DNA of 64,000 nucleotides. Origin: Xanthomonas sp. NCPPB 1128 (GTDB lineage Bacteria > Pseudomonadota > Gammaproteobacteria > Xanthomonadales > Xanthomonadaceae). Positions 25,816 to 33,485 of the stretch are shown piece after piece. Each line of letters begins with the position of its first letter. The stretch's first letter is position 1. The notes below the pieces were generated by a model that was given only the letters and a program-made list of their open reading frames with translations, did no database searches and was not told where the DNA came from. A program made the translations under genes and the position numbers. The stretch covers positions 1 through 64,000 of the forward strand of contig NZ_LFME01000031.1 in assembly GCF_001043115.1 (NCBI RefSeq), in the 5' to 3' direction.

Positions 25816-26913
25816 TTACTTGAACTCCTTGCTCCAGTACGCCTCGATCTGCTGCACCAGCTCCGGCGGCAGCGGCACGTAGTGCAGGGCGTCGGCCTGC
25901 GCCTGGCCCTTTTCGAAGGCCCACTTGAAGAACTCCAGGGTCGCCTTGCTGCGCGCCGGGTCCTTGGCCTGCTTGTGCATCAGCATGAAGTTGGTGGCGG
26001 TGATCGGCCACGCCTGCGCGCCCGCGGCGTTGGTGATGACCAGGTTGAAGTCCTTGGCGTTGGCCCAGTCGGCCGACGCGGCGGCCGCGGCGAAGCTTTC
26101 GGCATTGGGCTGCACCCAGTTGCCGGCGGCGTTCTGCATCGACGCGTACGGCATCTTGTTCTGCAGCGCGTAGGCCAGTTCGACGTAGCCGATCGAGCCC
26201 TTGATCTGCTGCACGTACGAGGCCACGCCTTCGTTGCCCTTGCCGCCGACGCCGCCTGGCCACTGCACCGAGGTGCCTTCGCCGACCTTGCCCTTCCACT
26301 CCGGGCTGACCTTGGACAGGTAGTTGGTGAAGTTGAAGCTGGTGCCCGAGCCGTCGGAGCGGTGCACCAGGTTGATTTTGGTGTCGGGCAGGGTCACGCC
26401 CGGGTTCAGCGCGGTCAGCGCCGGGTCGTTCCACTTGCTGATCTTGCCCAGGAAGATGTCGGCCAGCACCGGGCCGGTCAGCCGCAGCTTGCCCGCGTCC
26501 ATGCCGTCCAGGTTGACCACCGGCACCACCCCCCCGATCGCCGAGGGGAACTGGCCGAGACCGGCGGCGGCCAGTTCGGCGCTGTCCAGCGGCTTGTCGG
26601 AGGAGCCGAAATCGACCGTGCCGGCCTTGATCTGGGCGATGCCGCCGCCGGAGCCGATCGACTGGTAGTTGATCTTGTTGCCTGTGGCCGCGTTGTAGTC
26701 GGCCGACCACTTGGAGATCAGCGGGTAGATGAAGGAGGCACCGGCACCGGAAATCTCCGCGGCGGTCTTGGCGCCAGCGGCCGGCGCGGCAGCGGGCGTC
26801 CCGCCCGCCGCATCGGCGGCGCCCTGCTTGTCGCCGTTGCCGGGCTGGCAGGCGGTGACGGCGAAGGCCAGGGCGAGGGACAGAACGGCAATGCGCGCCG
26901 GCTGCAGTTTCAT
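25816..26913 (-). CDS. pstS: phosphate-binding lipoprotein PstS (operon copy)
   Basis: A 365-residue PstS. The signal peptide has lipobox VTAC (about 22-25), giving a lipid-anchored periplasmic binding protein. The mature part begins after an Ala/Gly-rich linker. The phosphate-binding segments are 'GAGASFIYPLISKW', 'YQSIGSGGGIAQ', 'FGSSDKPL' and 'HRSDGSGTSFNFT'. The ATG at 26913 is preferred over an in-frame GTG at 26922 because GGAG lies 8 bases upstream of the ATG. It is a paralogue of the next gene (27195-28208) with long identical blocks, indicating tandem duplication. Confidence 0.94.
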   Translation of the reverse strand: MKLQPARIAVLSLALAFAVTACQPGNGDKQGAADAAGGTPAAAPAAGAKTAAEISGAGASFIYPLISKWSADYNAATGNKINYQSIGSGGGIAQIKAGTVDFGSSDKPLDSAELAAAGLGQFPSAIGGVVPVVNLDGMDAGKLRLTGPVLADIFLGKISKWNDPALTALNPGVTLPDTKINLVHRSDGSGTSFNFTNYLSKVSPEWKGKVGEGTSVQWPGGVGGKGNEGVASYVQQIKGSIGYVELAYALQNKMPYASMQNAAGNWVQPNAESFAAAAASADWANAKDFNLVITNAAGAQAWPITATNFMLMHKQAKDPARSKATLEFFKWAFEKGQAQADALHYVPLPPELVQQIEAYWSKEFK

Positions 26914-26979
26914 GGGGGTCACTCCGTAGCGAAGAGCGCCGGGACATCCGGCGGATGCTCGCTATGAAATGATATTTTT

Positions 26980-26997
26980 GTTACAGCCAGATGACTT
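26980..26997 (-). promoter_or_regulatory. Pho box upstream of the operon pstS
   Basis: Minus strand AAGTCAT-CTGG-CTGTAAC: two 7-mers spaced by 4 bases in the PhoB pattern CTGTCAT-N4-CTGTCAY. It is followed by A/T-rich AAAAATATCAT, in which TATCAT (26969-26974) could be the -10. It lies about 65 bases before the pstS start. Confidence 0.65.
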
Positions 26998-27114
26998 GCG
27001 GATTGGTTGGCGGATGCCATCCCAGGATGCAGTCGGCGCTTGGTCCCGCAGAGCCGCGGCAGGGCAGGGGATGCGTGTCAATGACTGGCCGACGCGGACT
27101 CGATACTCCAGGAC

Positions 27115-27191
27115 AAAAAAAGACGCGGACCCTGCGGTCCGCGCCTTCGGGGTATCGCCGTGCCGGCGCGCGCCGGCACGGGCGAGATACC
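27115..27191 (-). terminator. double hairpin and terminator after the first pstS
   Basis: Just after the stop codon a long, nearly perfect stem (27151-27191) contains the 22-bp palindrome CGTGCCGGCGCGCGCCGGCACG (27159-27180). It is followed by a second stem GCGGACC/GGTCCGC and a seven-T run on the minus strand (about 27115-27140). This should separate the upstream pstS copy from the pstS-pstCAB-phoU operon. Confidence 0.85.
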
Positions 27192-27194
27192 GGC

Positions 27195-28208
27195 TTACTT
27201 CATGTTCTGCGCCCAGTAGGCTTCGATCTGCTTGACCAGCGGCTCCGGCAGCGGCACGTAGTCCAGCGCCTTGGCCTGCGGCTGGCCCTGCTCGAACGAC
27301 CACTTGAAGAAGTCCAGCGCGGCCTTCGACGACGCCGGCTTCTTGGCCTTCTTGTACATGATGGCCCAGGTGGTGGCGGTGATCGGCCACGCGTCCTGGC
27401 CCGGCGCGTTGGTCATGATCAGATTGAAGTCCTTGGCCGACTTCCAGTCCGCGGTGGCGGCGGCAGCGGAGAAGGTCTTGTCGTCCGGCATCACGAAACG
27501 GCCTGCGGCGTTCTTCATGCCGGCGTAGCTGAGCTTGTTCTGCAGCGCGTAGGCGTACTCGACGTAGCCGATGCCGCCGCGGATCTGCTTGACGTAGGCG
27601 GCCACGCCTTCGTTGCCCTTGCCGCCGATGCCGGCCGGCCACTGCACGGCGGTGCCTTCACCGACCTTGCTCTTCCACTCCGGGCTGACCTTGGACAGGT
27701 AGTTGGTGAAGTTGAAGCTGGTGCCCGAACCGTCGGAGCGGTGCACGATGGTGATCTTCAGGTCGGGCAGGGCCAGGCCCGGGTTCAGCGCGGCGATCGC
27801 CGGATCGTTCCACTTGCTGATCTTGCCGAGGAAGATGTTGGCCAGCGTGGTGCCGTCGAGCTTCATCGCGCCCGGGGCCACGCCCGCCACGTTGAACACC
27901 GGCACGATGCCGCCGATCACGACCGGGAACTGGCCCAGGCCGAACTTCTCCAGTTCCGCGCCGCTCAGCGGCTTGTCGGAGGCGCCGAAATCGACCGTGG
28001 CCGCCTGGATCTGCGCGATGCCGCCGCCGGAACCGATCGACTGGTAGTTGACGCGGTTGCCGCTTTTCTCGGCATAGGCAGCCGACCACTTCGACAGCAC
28101 CGGATAGACGAAGCTGGAGCCTGCGCCGGTGACATCGGTGGCTTGCGCCGCGAGCGAAAACGTAGCGACCGCGGCGGCTGCCAGCAGTCGGAGCTTGAGG
28201 GAACGCAT
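27195..28208 (-). CDS. pstS: phosphate-binding protein PstS (upstream tandem copy)
   Basis: A 337-residue PstS with a cleavable Sec signal (about 1-23, ending SLAAQA) and no lipobox, unlike its neighbour. It is therefore probably a soluble periplasmic protein. Ligand segments match the paralogue: 'GAGSSFVYPVLSKW', 'YQSIGSGGGIAQIQ', 'FGASDKPL' and 'HRSDGSGTSFNFT'. A GGAG site precedes the ATG at 28208. It has its own Pho box and its own terminator, so it is likely a separate, highly expressed unit. Confidence 0.94.
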   Translation of the reverse strand: MRSLKLRLLAAAAVATFSLAAQATDVTGAGSSFVYPVLSKWSAAYAEKSGNRVNYQSIGSGGGIAQIQAATVDFGASDKPLSGAELEKFGLGQFPVVIGGIVPVFNVAGVAPGAMKLDGTTLANIFLGKISKWNDPAIAALNPGLALPDLKITIVHRSDGSGTSFNFTNYLSKVSPEWKSKVGEGTAVQWPAGIGGKGNEGVAAYVKQIRGGIGYVEYAYALQNKLSYAGMKNAAGRFVMPDDKTFSAAAATADWKSAKDFNLIMTNAPGQDAWPITATTWAIMYKKAKKPASSKAALDFFKWSFEQGQPQAKALDYVPLPEPLVKQIEAYWAQNMK

Positions 28209-28300
28209 CGGGAGAACTCCTGAAATAGGTGGTATGCCGGCACCCCTGCCGGCATCGGCTGCATTCCAAGACTTTTTCATGAACGTCTGAAGAAAATCAG

Positions 28301-28318
28301 ATGTCAGTCCGGTGACAA
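28301..28318 (-). promoter_or_regulatory. Pho box upstream of the upstream pstS
   Basis: Minus strand TTGTCAC-CGGA-CTGACAT, close to the PhoB consensus CTGTCAT-N4-CTGTCAY. It lies about 93 bases upstream of the pstS start and back to back with the porin Pho box on the other strand. Confidence 0.7.
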
Positions 28319-28355
28319 CCCTGCCCGGACGGGATGCCTTCGTTCCGACACGAAG

Positions 28356-28384
28356 CTGACTCAAAACCGTCATGTCTTTGACGG
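28356..28384 (+). promoter_or_regulatory. Pho box(es) upstream of the phosphate porin
   Basis: Three 7-mers with 11-bp periodicity, CTGACTC-AAAA-CCGTCAT-GTCT-TTGACGG. The middle one is closest to CTGTCAT. Together with the minus-strand box at 28301 it makes a divergent Pho-controlled promoter region. Confidence 0.55.
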
Positions 28385-28466
28385 AATCTTTACAAATGGT
28401 CGGGCCATCGCACTGCGGCCGCACCGCACCCATACCACCCTGCCACCACCCATCGGAGACATCCTA

Positions 28467-29717
28467 ATGCGTTCCCATCTTCTCGCCACGGCGATCCTCG
28501 CCAGCCTCGGCCTCGCGTCGGCGCCGCAGGCGTTCGCGGCGAAGGCCAAGGCCAGCAGCAACCCGCCCGCCGTCAGCGCTGCCCAGCTGCAGCAGCTGCA
28601 GGCGCAGATCGAAGCGCTGCAGACCCAGGTCCAGCAGCTGCAGGCGCAGTCGGAAGCCCTGCAGGCGCAGTCCGACGCGCAGTCGGAAGTGAATGTCGTG
28701 CAGGCCCAGGCGACCGAAACGGCGCAGGCCAGCGCCGCCAAGGTCGACAAGCTCGCCAAGCTGGTCAACGACAACAAGATCGGCGGCCGCATGTTCTTCG
28801 ACCTGACCAACATCGACCGCACCAGCGGCGGCGCCAAGACCGCCGCCAGCGGCACCGGGCTGGACGTCAAGCGCTTCTACCTGACCGTCGACCACAGCTT
28901 CAACGAGATCTGGTCGGCCAACCTGACCACCGACTTCCAGTACAGCTCGGCGCTGTCCAACACCCAGCTGTTCGTCAAGAAGGCCTACGTGCAGGGCAAG
29001 TTCGACGACGCCTTCGCGCTGCGCATCGGTGCCGCCGACATGCCGTGGGTGCCGTTCGTCGAGAAGTTCTACGGCTACCGCTACGTCGAGAACACCCTGA
29101 CCGACCGCCTGAAGTACGCCAACTCCTCCGACTGGGGTCTGCACGCCTTCGGCGACCTGGGCTCGCAGGTCAACTACGCGATGTCGGTGGTCAACGGTGC
29201 CGGCTACAAGAACCCGACCCGCGGCAAGGGCATGGACGTGGAAGGCCGCGTGGCCTACATGCCGATGCAGAACCTGGCCATCGCCGTCGGCGCCTACTCG
29301 GGCAAGCTGGGCAAGGAAACCGACATCCTCGACGCGCAGCACGACTACACCCGCGCCGATGCGATGGTCGCCTACGCCGATTCCAACTTCCGCCTGGGCG
29401 GCGAGTACTTCCAGGCCAAGAACCTCAACAACGTGCTGACCCCGGCCACCGACAAGTCCAGCGGCTGGTCGGTGTGGGGCAGCGTGGCGCTGACCGACGG
29501 CGGCATCAACGCCTTCGCCCGCTACGACAAGACCGACCTGAGCAAGACCATCGACCCGACCCTGGCCGACAAGTACTGGAACGTCGGCGTCGAGTTCCCG
29601 GTGCTGAAGAACCTCAAGCTGGCCACCGTGTACAAGTACACGCACCAGGACAACGCCAGCAAGAAGACCGACGTGGAAACCAAGGAATTCGGCGTTTGGG
29701 GCGACCTGTCGTTCTGA
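28467..29717 (+). CDS. oprP: OprP/OprO-family phosphate (polyphosphate) porin
   Basis: A 416-residue outer-membrane porin. It has a signal peptide (about 1-24), a Gln/Leu-rich heptad coiled coil (about 38-85) as in OprO/OprP N-termini, then a beta-barrel beginning near 'KIGGRMFFDLTNID' and ending in an aromatic residue ('VWGDLSF'), as required for BAM-dependent assembly. Family members form anion-selective channels. Its divergent position opposite pstS, with Pho boxes between, supports a phosphate-starvation role. Specificity for phosphate versus polyphosphate cannot be read from sequence alone. Confidence 0.88.
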   Translation: MRSHLLATAILASLGLASAPQAFAAKAKASSNPPAVSAAQLQQLQAQIEALQTQVQQLQAQSEALQAQSDAQSEVNVVQAQATETAQASAAKVDKLAKLVNDNKIGGRMFFDLTNIDRTSGGAKTAASGTGLDVKRFYLTVDHSFNEIWSANLTTDFQYSSALSNTQLFVKKAYVQGKFDDAFALRIGAADMPWVPFVEKFYGYRYVENTLTDRLKYANSSDWGLHAFGDLGSQVNYAMSVVNGAGYKNPTRGKGMDVEGRVAYMPMQNLAIAVGAYSGKLGKETDILDAQHDYTRADAMVAYADSNFRLGGEYFQAKNLNNVLTPATDKSSGWSVWGSVALTDGGINAFARYDKTDLSKTIDPTLADKYWNVGVEFPVLKNLKLATVYKYTHQDNASKKTDVETKEFGVWGDLSF

Positions 29718-29743
29718 TTCGCGCAGTTCCACTGGCTGTACGG

Positions 29744-29775
29744 AAGGCGGCGCATTGCGCCGCCTTTCTTTTTTT
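29744..29775 (+). terminator. rho-independent terminator of the phosphate porin gene
   Basis: A 10-bp stem AAGGCGGCGC/GCGCCGCCTT with loop ATT, followed by TCTTTTTTT. Confidence 0.9.
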
Positions 29776-29830
29776 CATGCCTGCGGCGGAGTCGCGGAGT
29801 ACGCGCTGCGCATGTCGCGCGGTGCGGCGC

Positions 29831-30526
29831 TCAGGCGCTCGCCGGCGTCTTGTCCTTGTACCGGCAAAGGTCGCGGATCGCGCATTGTGGGCAGTCGGGC
29901 TTGCGCGCCTTGCACACGTAGCGGCCGTGCAGGATCAGCCAGTGGTGCGCGTCGTGCAGGAACTGCGCCGGCACGCGCTTGAGCAGGGAATCCTCGACCG
30001 CGCGCACGTCCTTGCCCGGGGCGAGTCCGGTGCGGTTGGCGACGCGGAAGATGTGCGTGTCCACCGCCATGGTCGGCTCGCCGAAGGCGGTGTTGAGCAC
30101 CACGTTGGCGGTCTTGCGGCCGACCCCGGGCAGGGCTTCCAGTGCGGCGCGCGAACGCGGCACCTCGCCGCCGTGCTGCTCGACCAGGAGCTTGCAGGTG
30201 GCGATGACGTTCTTGGCCTTGGCGTTGAACAGGCCGATGGTGGAGATGTAGCGCTTCAGTCCGTCCTCGCCCAGCGCCAGGATCGCGGCCGGCGTGTTCG
30301 CCACCGGATACAGGCGCCGCGTGGCCTTGTTGACGCCGACGTCGGTGGCCTGCGCGGAGAGGATCACCGCGATCAGCAGTTCGAACGGGCTGTCGTATTC
30401 CAGCTCGGTGGTCGGGGTGGGGTTGAGTTCGGACAGGCGCGAGAACAACTCGTGGATCTCGTCCTTGCTCAGCAGGCGTCCGCGCCGTGCAGGCGTGCTT
30501 GCGTTCGTGCTCGTGGTCGCGCTCAT
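29831..30526 (-). CDS. nth: endonuclease III (DNA glycosylase/AP lyase)
   Basis: A 231-residue base-excision repair enzyme that removes oxidised pyrimidines. The helix-hairpin-helix motif 'LPGVGRKTANVVL' contains the catalytic Lys, and 'AVDTHIFRV' the catalytic Asp. The [4Fe-4S] cluster ligands follow the C-x6-C-x2-C-x5-C pattern at the C-terminus ('CKARKPDCPQCAIRDLC'). A Ser/Thr-rich tail of about 15 residues precedes the core. It overlaps the upstream small gene by 4 bases (ATGA), so the two are coupled. Confidence 0.95.
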   Translation of the reverse strand: MSATTSTNASTPARRGRLLSKDEIHELFSRLSELNPTPTTELEYDSPFELLIAVILSAQATDVGVNKATRRLYPVANTPAAILALGEDGLKRYISTIGLFNAKAKNVIATCKLLVEQHGGEVPRSRAALEALPGVGRKTANVVLNTAFGEPTMAVDTHIFRVANRTGLAPGKDVRAVEDSLLKRVPAQFLHDAHHWLILHGRYVCKARKPDCPQCAIRDLCRYKDKTPASA

Positions 30527-30915
30527 CGGCCGCCTCGCTGCGCGGCCTTGGCCTTGGCGCGGGCCAGGATCGCCGCGGCCGCCGCGGGCAGGGCCGGCGC
30601 GCTCGGTGTGGCCGTGGTCGAAGTCGAGGCGATCGGTGTCGCTGCCGCACGTCGCGCCTGGCGCGCGTTGGCACGGCGTTCCAGCCGCGCGGTGCGCGCC
30701 CGGTAGCGCGCACGCGCGTCCCACGCATTGTGCAGGCGCTGCCGCGCGGCGAGCAACTGCGCGCGCAGCTGCGGATGCGCCGGGTCCAGGCGATCGTCGC
30801 CGGGATCGGTGCCGCGGTAGTCCATCAGGCCGCCGTCGATCGCGGCATCCAGATCGTCGTCCAGGATCCAGCGCAACAACTGCAGCGGCGTGGCGGAGGT
30901 GGGGGCGTGCGACAT
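30523..30915 (-). CDS. hypothetical protein upstream of nth
   Basis: A 130-residue protein: an N-terminal helical part ('LQLLRWILDDDLDAAIDGG') followed by a strongly basic Arg/Ala-rich half and an Ala/Lys-rich C-terminus. No known domain was recognised; the basic region suggests nucleic-acid contact, which is inference only. The ATG at 30915 opens with MSHAPTSATPLQ. It starts 11 bases after the enoyl-CoA hydratase stop and overlaps nth by 4 bases. Confidence 0.65.
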   Translation of the reverse strand: MSHAPTSATPLQLLRWILDDDLDAAIDGGLMDYRGTDPGDDRLDPAHPQLRAQLLAARQRLHNAWDARARYRARTARLERRANARQARRAAATPIASTSTTATPSAPALPAAAAAILARAKAKAAQRGGR

Positions 30916-30926
30916 CGTGCGCGGGC

Positions 30927-31709
30927 TCAGCGGTTGCGGAACTGCGGCGGACGCCGCTCCAGGAAGGCGCGGGTGCCTTCGCGCATGTCCTCGCTGGAGA
31001 ACAGCAGGCCGAACTGCGCGGTCTCGTACTCCAGTCCCTGTTCGATCGCGCTTTCGCCGCCGATCTGGATCGCATCGAGGATGCCGCGCAGGGCCAGCGG
31101 TGCGGCGTCGGCCAGTTGCTGCGCCAACTGCAGCGTGGTCGCGCGCAGGTCGTCGGCGGCCACCACGCGGTTGACCAGTCCCAATTGCAGTGCGCGCGCC
31201 GCATCGATCGGCGCGCCGAGCAGGCACAGTTCCAGCGCCGCGGCGCGGCCGACCAGCCGCAGCAGGCGCTGGGTACCGCCGAAGCCGGGAATCAGCCCGA
31301 GATTGATCTCCGGCTGGCCCAGGCGGGCGCCCTCGGCGGCCACGCGCAGGTGGCAGGCCATCGCCAGTTCCAGCCCGCCGCCGAGGGCGAAACCGTTGAC
31401 CATCGCCAGCACCGGCTTGGGCATGCGCTCGATCCGGCGCATCAGGCGCTGGCCCAGTTGCGAGAAATCGCGGCCCTGCACCGGTGTCAGTTCGTTCATT
31501 TCGGCGATGTCGGCGCCGGCCACGAAGGCTTTCTCGCCGGCGCCGGTCAGCACCACCACGCGGATCTGCGGGTCGTCCGCGGCCGCGGCGAAGGCCGCAT
31601 CCAGCGCCTGCAAAACCTGGCGATTCAAGGCGTTGAGCTTGTCGGCTCGATTCACGGTGAGGATGCGGATTGCACCCTGGGTATCGGCGAGGACCGGCGT
31701 GCCGGACAT
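30927..31709 (-). CDS. enoyl-CoA hydratase/isomerase family protein
   Basis: A 260-residue crotonase-fold enzyme. The oxyanion-hole segments are 'KAFVAGADIAEM' and 'NGFALGGGLELAMACHLRVA', and the two catalytic glutamates fall in 'GGGLELAMAC' and 'QPEINLGLIPGFGGTQRL'. This is the hydratase pattern. It probably acts in fatty-acid or short-chain acyl-CoA beta-oxidation. The ATG at 31709 has AGGA at the correct spacing; an ATG two codons upstream is too close to that site. It heads the ech-hypothetical-nth unit. Confidence 0.9.
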   Translation of the reverse strand: MSGTPVLADTQGAIRILTVNRADKLNALNRQVLQALDAAFAAAADDPQIRVVVLTGAGEKAFVAGADIAEMNELTPVQGRDFSQLGQRLMRRIERMPKPVLAMVNGFALGGGLELAMACHLRVAAEGARLGQPEINLGLIPGFGGTQRLLRLVGRAAALELCLLGAPIDAARALQLGLVNRVVAADDLRATTLQLAQQLADAAPLALRGILDAIQIGGESAIEQGLEYETAQFGLLFSSEDMREGTRAFLERRPPQFRNR

Positions 31710-31869
31710 GTGCATTCCTGGTTGTTAAAAAAAAGTAATGGGAACTCTGGACGGGCCGCGGCAGTCAGAGCAGCGTCGTCGGTAGCGGTTACGCGCCGCG
31801 GCGGCTATCCTAACGCGTCATCTCAGGCGGCACGGGCCGCCCTGTGCCACCACCCTGGAGAATTGTTTG

Positions 31870-32571
31870 ATGAAGTTGCGTTCTATTGCGGTCGCTGTCG
31901 CGGCCCTCGCCCTGAGCGGCAATGCGTTCGCCCAGGACACCTCGTCCGAGAAGGGCAAGCTGAGCTATTACTTCGGCTACGACTACGGCAACAACCTTGC
32001 CGAACTCACCGGTCGCGGCGAGCAGCTCGATATCAATGCGGTGGTGAAGGGCTTGCAGGACGCCTACGCCAAGAAGCAGCCGGCGGTCAGCGCCGACCAG
32101 CTGAAGCCGGCGGTGGAAGCGTTCCAGAAGCGCGAGCAGGCCCGCGCCCAGCAGGCCAAGGCCGACTACGAGAAGGCCGCCGCCGAGAACAAGACCAAGA
32201 GCGACCAGTTCATGGCCCAGAACAAGGCCAAGGCTGGCGTGCAGACCCTGCCCAGCGGCGTGCAGTACCGCGTGATCGAGGCCGGCACCGGCGCCAAGCC
32301 GACCCAGGCCAGCACCGTGCAGTTGGAAGTGGCCGGTCCGTACCCGTTCGGCCAGCGCCCGGCGCAGGCGCGTCCGGCGCAGCAGATCCCGGCGATCAAG
32401 GTCAGCGAAGTCGAGATGCAGGCCATGCGCGACACGCTGCTGCAGATGCCGGCCGGTTCCAAGTGGGAAGTGACCCTGCCGCCGGACAAGGCCTACGGTG
32501 CCGACCCGCGCACGCCGTTCCCGCCGAACGTGGCGGTGCAGTTCGAGATCAAGCTGGTCAGCGTCAAGTAA
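31870..32571 (+). CDS. periplasmic FKBP-type PPIase-like protein with degenerate catalytic domain
   Basis: A 233-residue exported protein (signal peptide about 1-22, ending NAFA). A Mip/FkpA-like N-terminal dimerisation helix domain (about 28-125, charged and Ala/Lys-rich) is followed by a C-terminal FKBP-like part. The FKBP_C core is abnormal. The usual 'V.Y.G...G..FDSS' segment is missing and replaced by 'VAGPYPFGQRPAQARPAQQ', while 'MPAGSKWEVTLPPDKAYG' and the last strand 'VQFEIKLVSVK' remain. It may therefore be a chaperone without prolyl-isomerase activity. The ATG at 31870 follows a GGAGAATTG site. Confidence 0.8.
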   Translation: MKLRSIAVAVAALALSGNAFAQDTSSEKGKLSYYFGYDYGNNLAELTGRGEQLDINAVVKGLQDAYAKKQPAVSADQLKPAVEAFQKREQARAQQAKADYEKAAAENKTKSDQFMAQNKAKAGVQTLPSGVQYRVIEAGTGAKPTQASTVQLEVAGPYPFGQRPAQARPAQQIPAIKVSEVEMQAMRDTLLQMPAGSKWEVTLPPDKAYGADPRTPFPPNVAVQFEIKLVSVK

Positions 32572-32593
32572 GCACGCTGTTTCAGTGCACGAC

Positions 32594-32628
32594 GATTGCG
32601 CCGGCAGCGATGCCGGCGCAATCTTTTT
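32594..32628 (+). terminator. rho-independent terminator of the FKBP-like gene
   Basis: A 13-bp perfect stem GATTGCGCCGGCA/TGCCGGCGCAATC with loop GCGA, followed by five T residues. Confidence 0.92.
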
Positions 32629-32672
32629 GGGCAGGCAACGACGGCCGCGGCGAATCGCGCTAGGCTGGCAAG

Positions 32673-33485
32673 GTGTCGAATCCGATGGATCCCGTTGCGC
32701 ATGCCCCGCTCACGCCCTGCATCGGTGTCTGCCGTCTCGATGCGCAGGGCTATTGCGCCGGCTGCCTGCGCAGCGGCGACGAGATCGCAGGCTGGCGCGG
32801 CATGAGCGACGCCGAACGCCGCCGCTACATGGACGAGGTGCTGCCGGGCCGCGGCTGGTCGCCGTCGCCGGGACAGCGCCTGGCCGAACGCGCGCATCTG
32901 CTGCGCGCGCTGCACCCGCTGCAGCAGCCGCCGGCGGGGCCGGGCTGGAACCATCACGAACTGCAGGATCTGCTGCCGGACGGCGCGCCGGTGGAAGCCG
33001 CGGTCCTGGCCGGCCTGGTGCCGCGCGCCGATGGCACGCATGTGCTGCTGACCCGGCGCACCGACAGCCTGCGCCACCACGGCGGCCAAGTCAGTTTTCC
33101 CGGCGGCCGCATCGAGGCCAGCGATGCCGATGCGGTGGCCGCGGCGCTGCGCGAGAGCGAGGAAGAGATCGCGCTGGCGGCGACGCAGGCCGAGCCGCTG
33201 GGCTACCTGGATCCGTTCGTCACCATCAGCGGCTTCCGGGTGATGCCGGTGGTCGCGGCGATCGATCCGCGCTTCGTGCCGCAGCCGCACCCGGGCGAGG
33301 TGGCGGAGGTGTTCGAGGTGCCGCTGGCCTATCTGATGGCGCCGGACAACCTGCGCAGCATCGAGACCGATTACCGCGGACGCCCACGTGTCGTGCTGGA
33401 GTACGGCTGGCCAGGCCAGCGGATCTGGGGCGCGACCGCGGCGATCCTGCTCAACCTGCGCCGCCGACTGGAGCAAGCCGCATGA
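32673..33485 (+). CDS. DUF1289-Nudix fusion, CoA pyrophosphatase-like
   Basis: A 270-residue two-domain protein. The N-terminal DUF1289 zinc-like motif 'TPCIGVCRLDAQGYCAGCLR' (about 14-33, four Cys) is joined to a Nudix hydrolase domain (about 105-260). The Nudix box is 'GGRIEASDADAVAAALRE' followed by SEEEIAL, with an upstream 'RHHGGQVSFPGG' typical of the CoA-pyrophosphatase (NudL) subfamily. It likely cleaves CoA or acyl-CoA pyrophosphate bonds. The start is a GTG at 32673 (ATG at 32685 is the alternative). It overlaps the sulfurtransferase gene by 4 bases. Confidence 0.88.
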   Translation: MSNPMDPVAHAPLTPCIGVCRLDAQGYCAGCLRSGDEIAGWRGMSDAERRRYMDEVLPGRGWSPSPGQRLAERAHLLRALHPLQQPPAGPGWNHHELQDLLPDGAPVEAAVLAGLVPRADGTHVLLTRRTDSLRHHGGQVSFPGGRIEASDADAVAAALRESEEEIALAATQAEPLGYLDPFVTISGFRVMPVVAAIDPRFVPQPHPGEVAEVFEVPLAYLMAPDNLRSIETDYRGRPRVVLEYGWPGQRIWGATAAILLNLRRRLEQAA

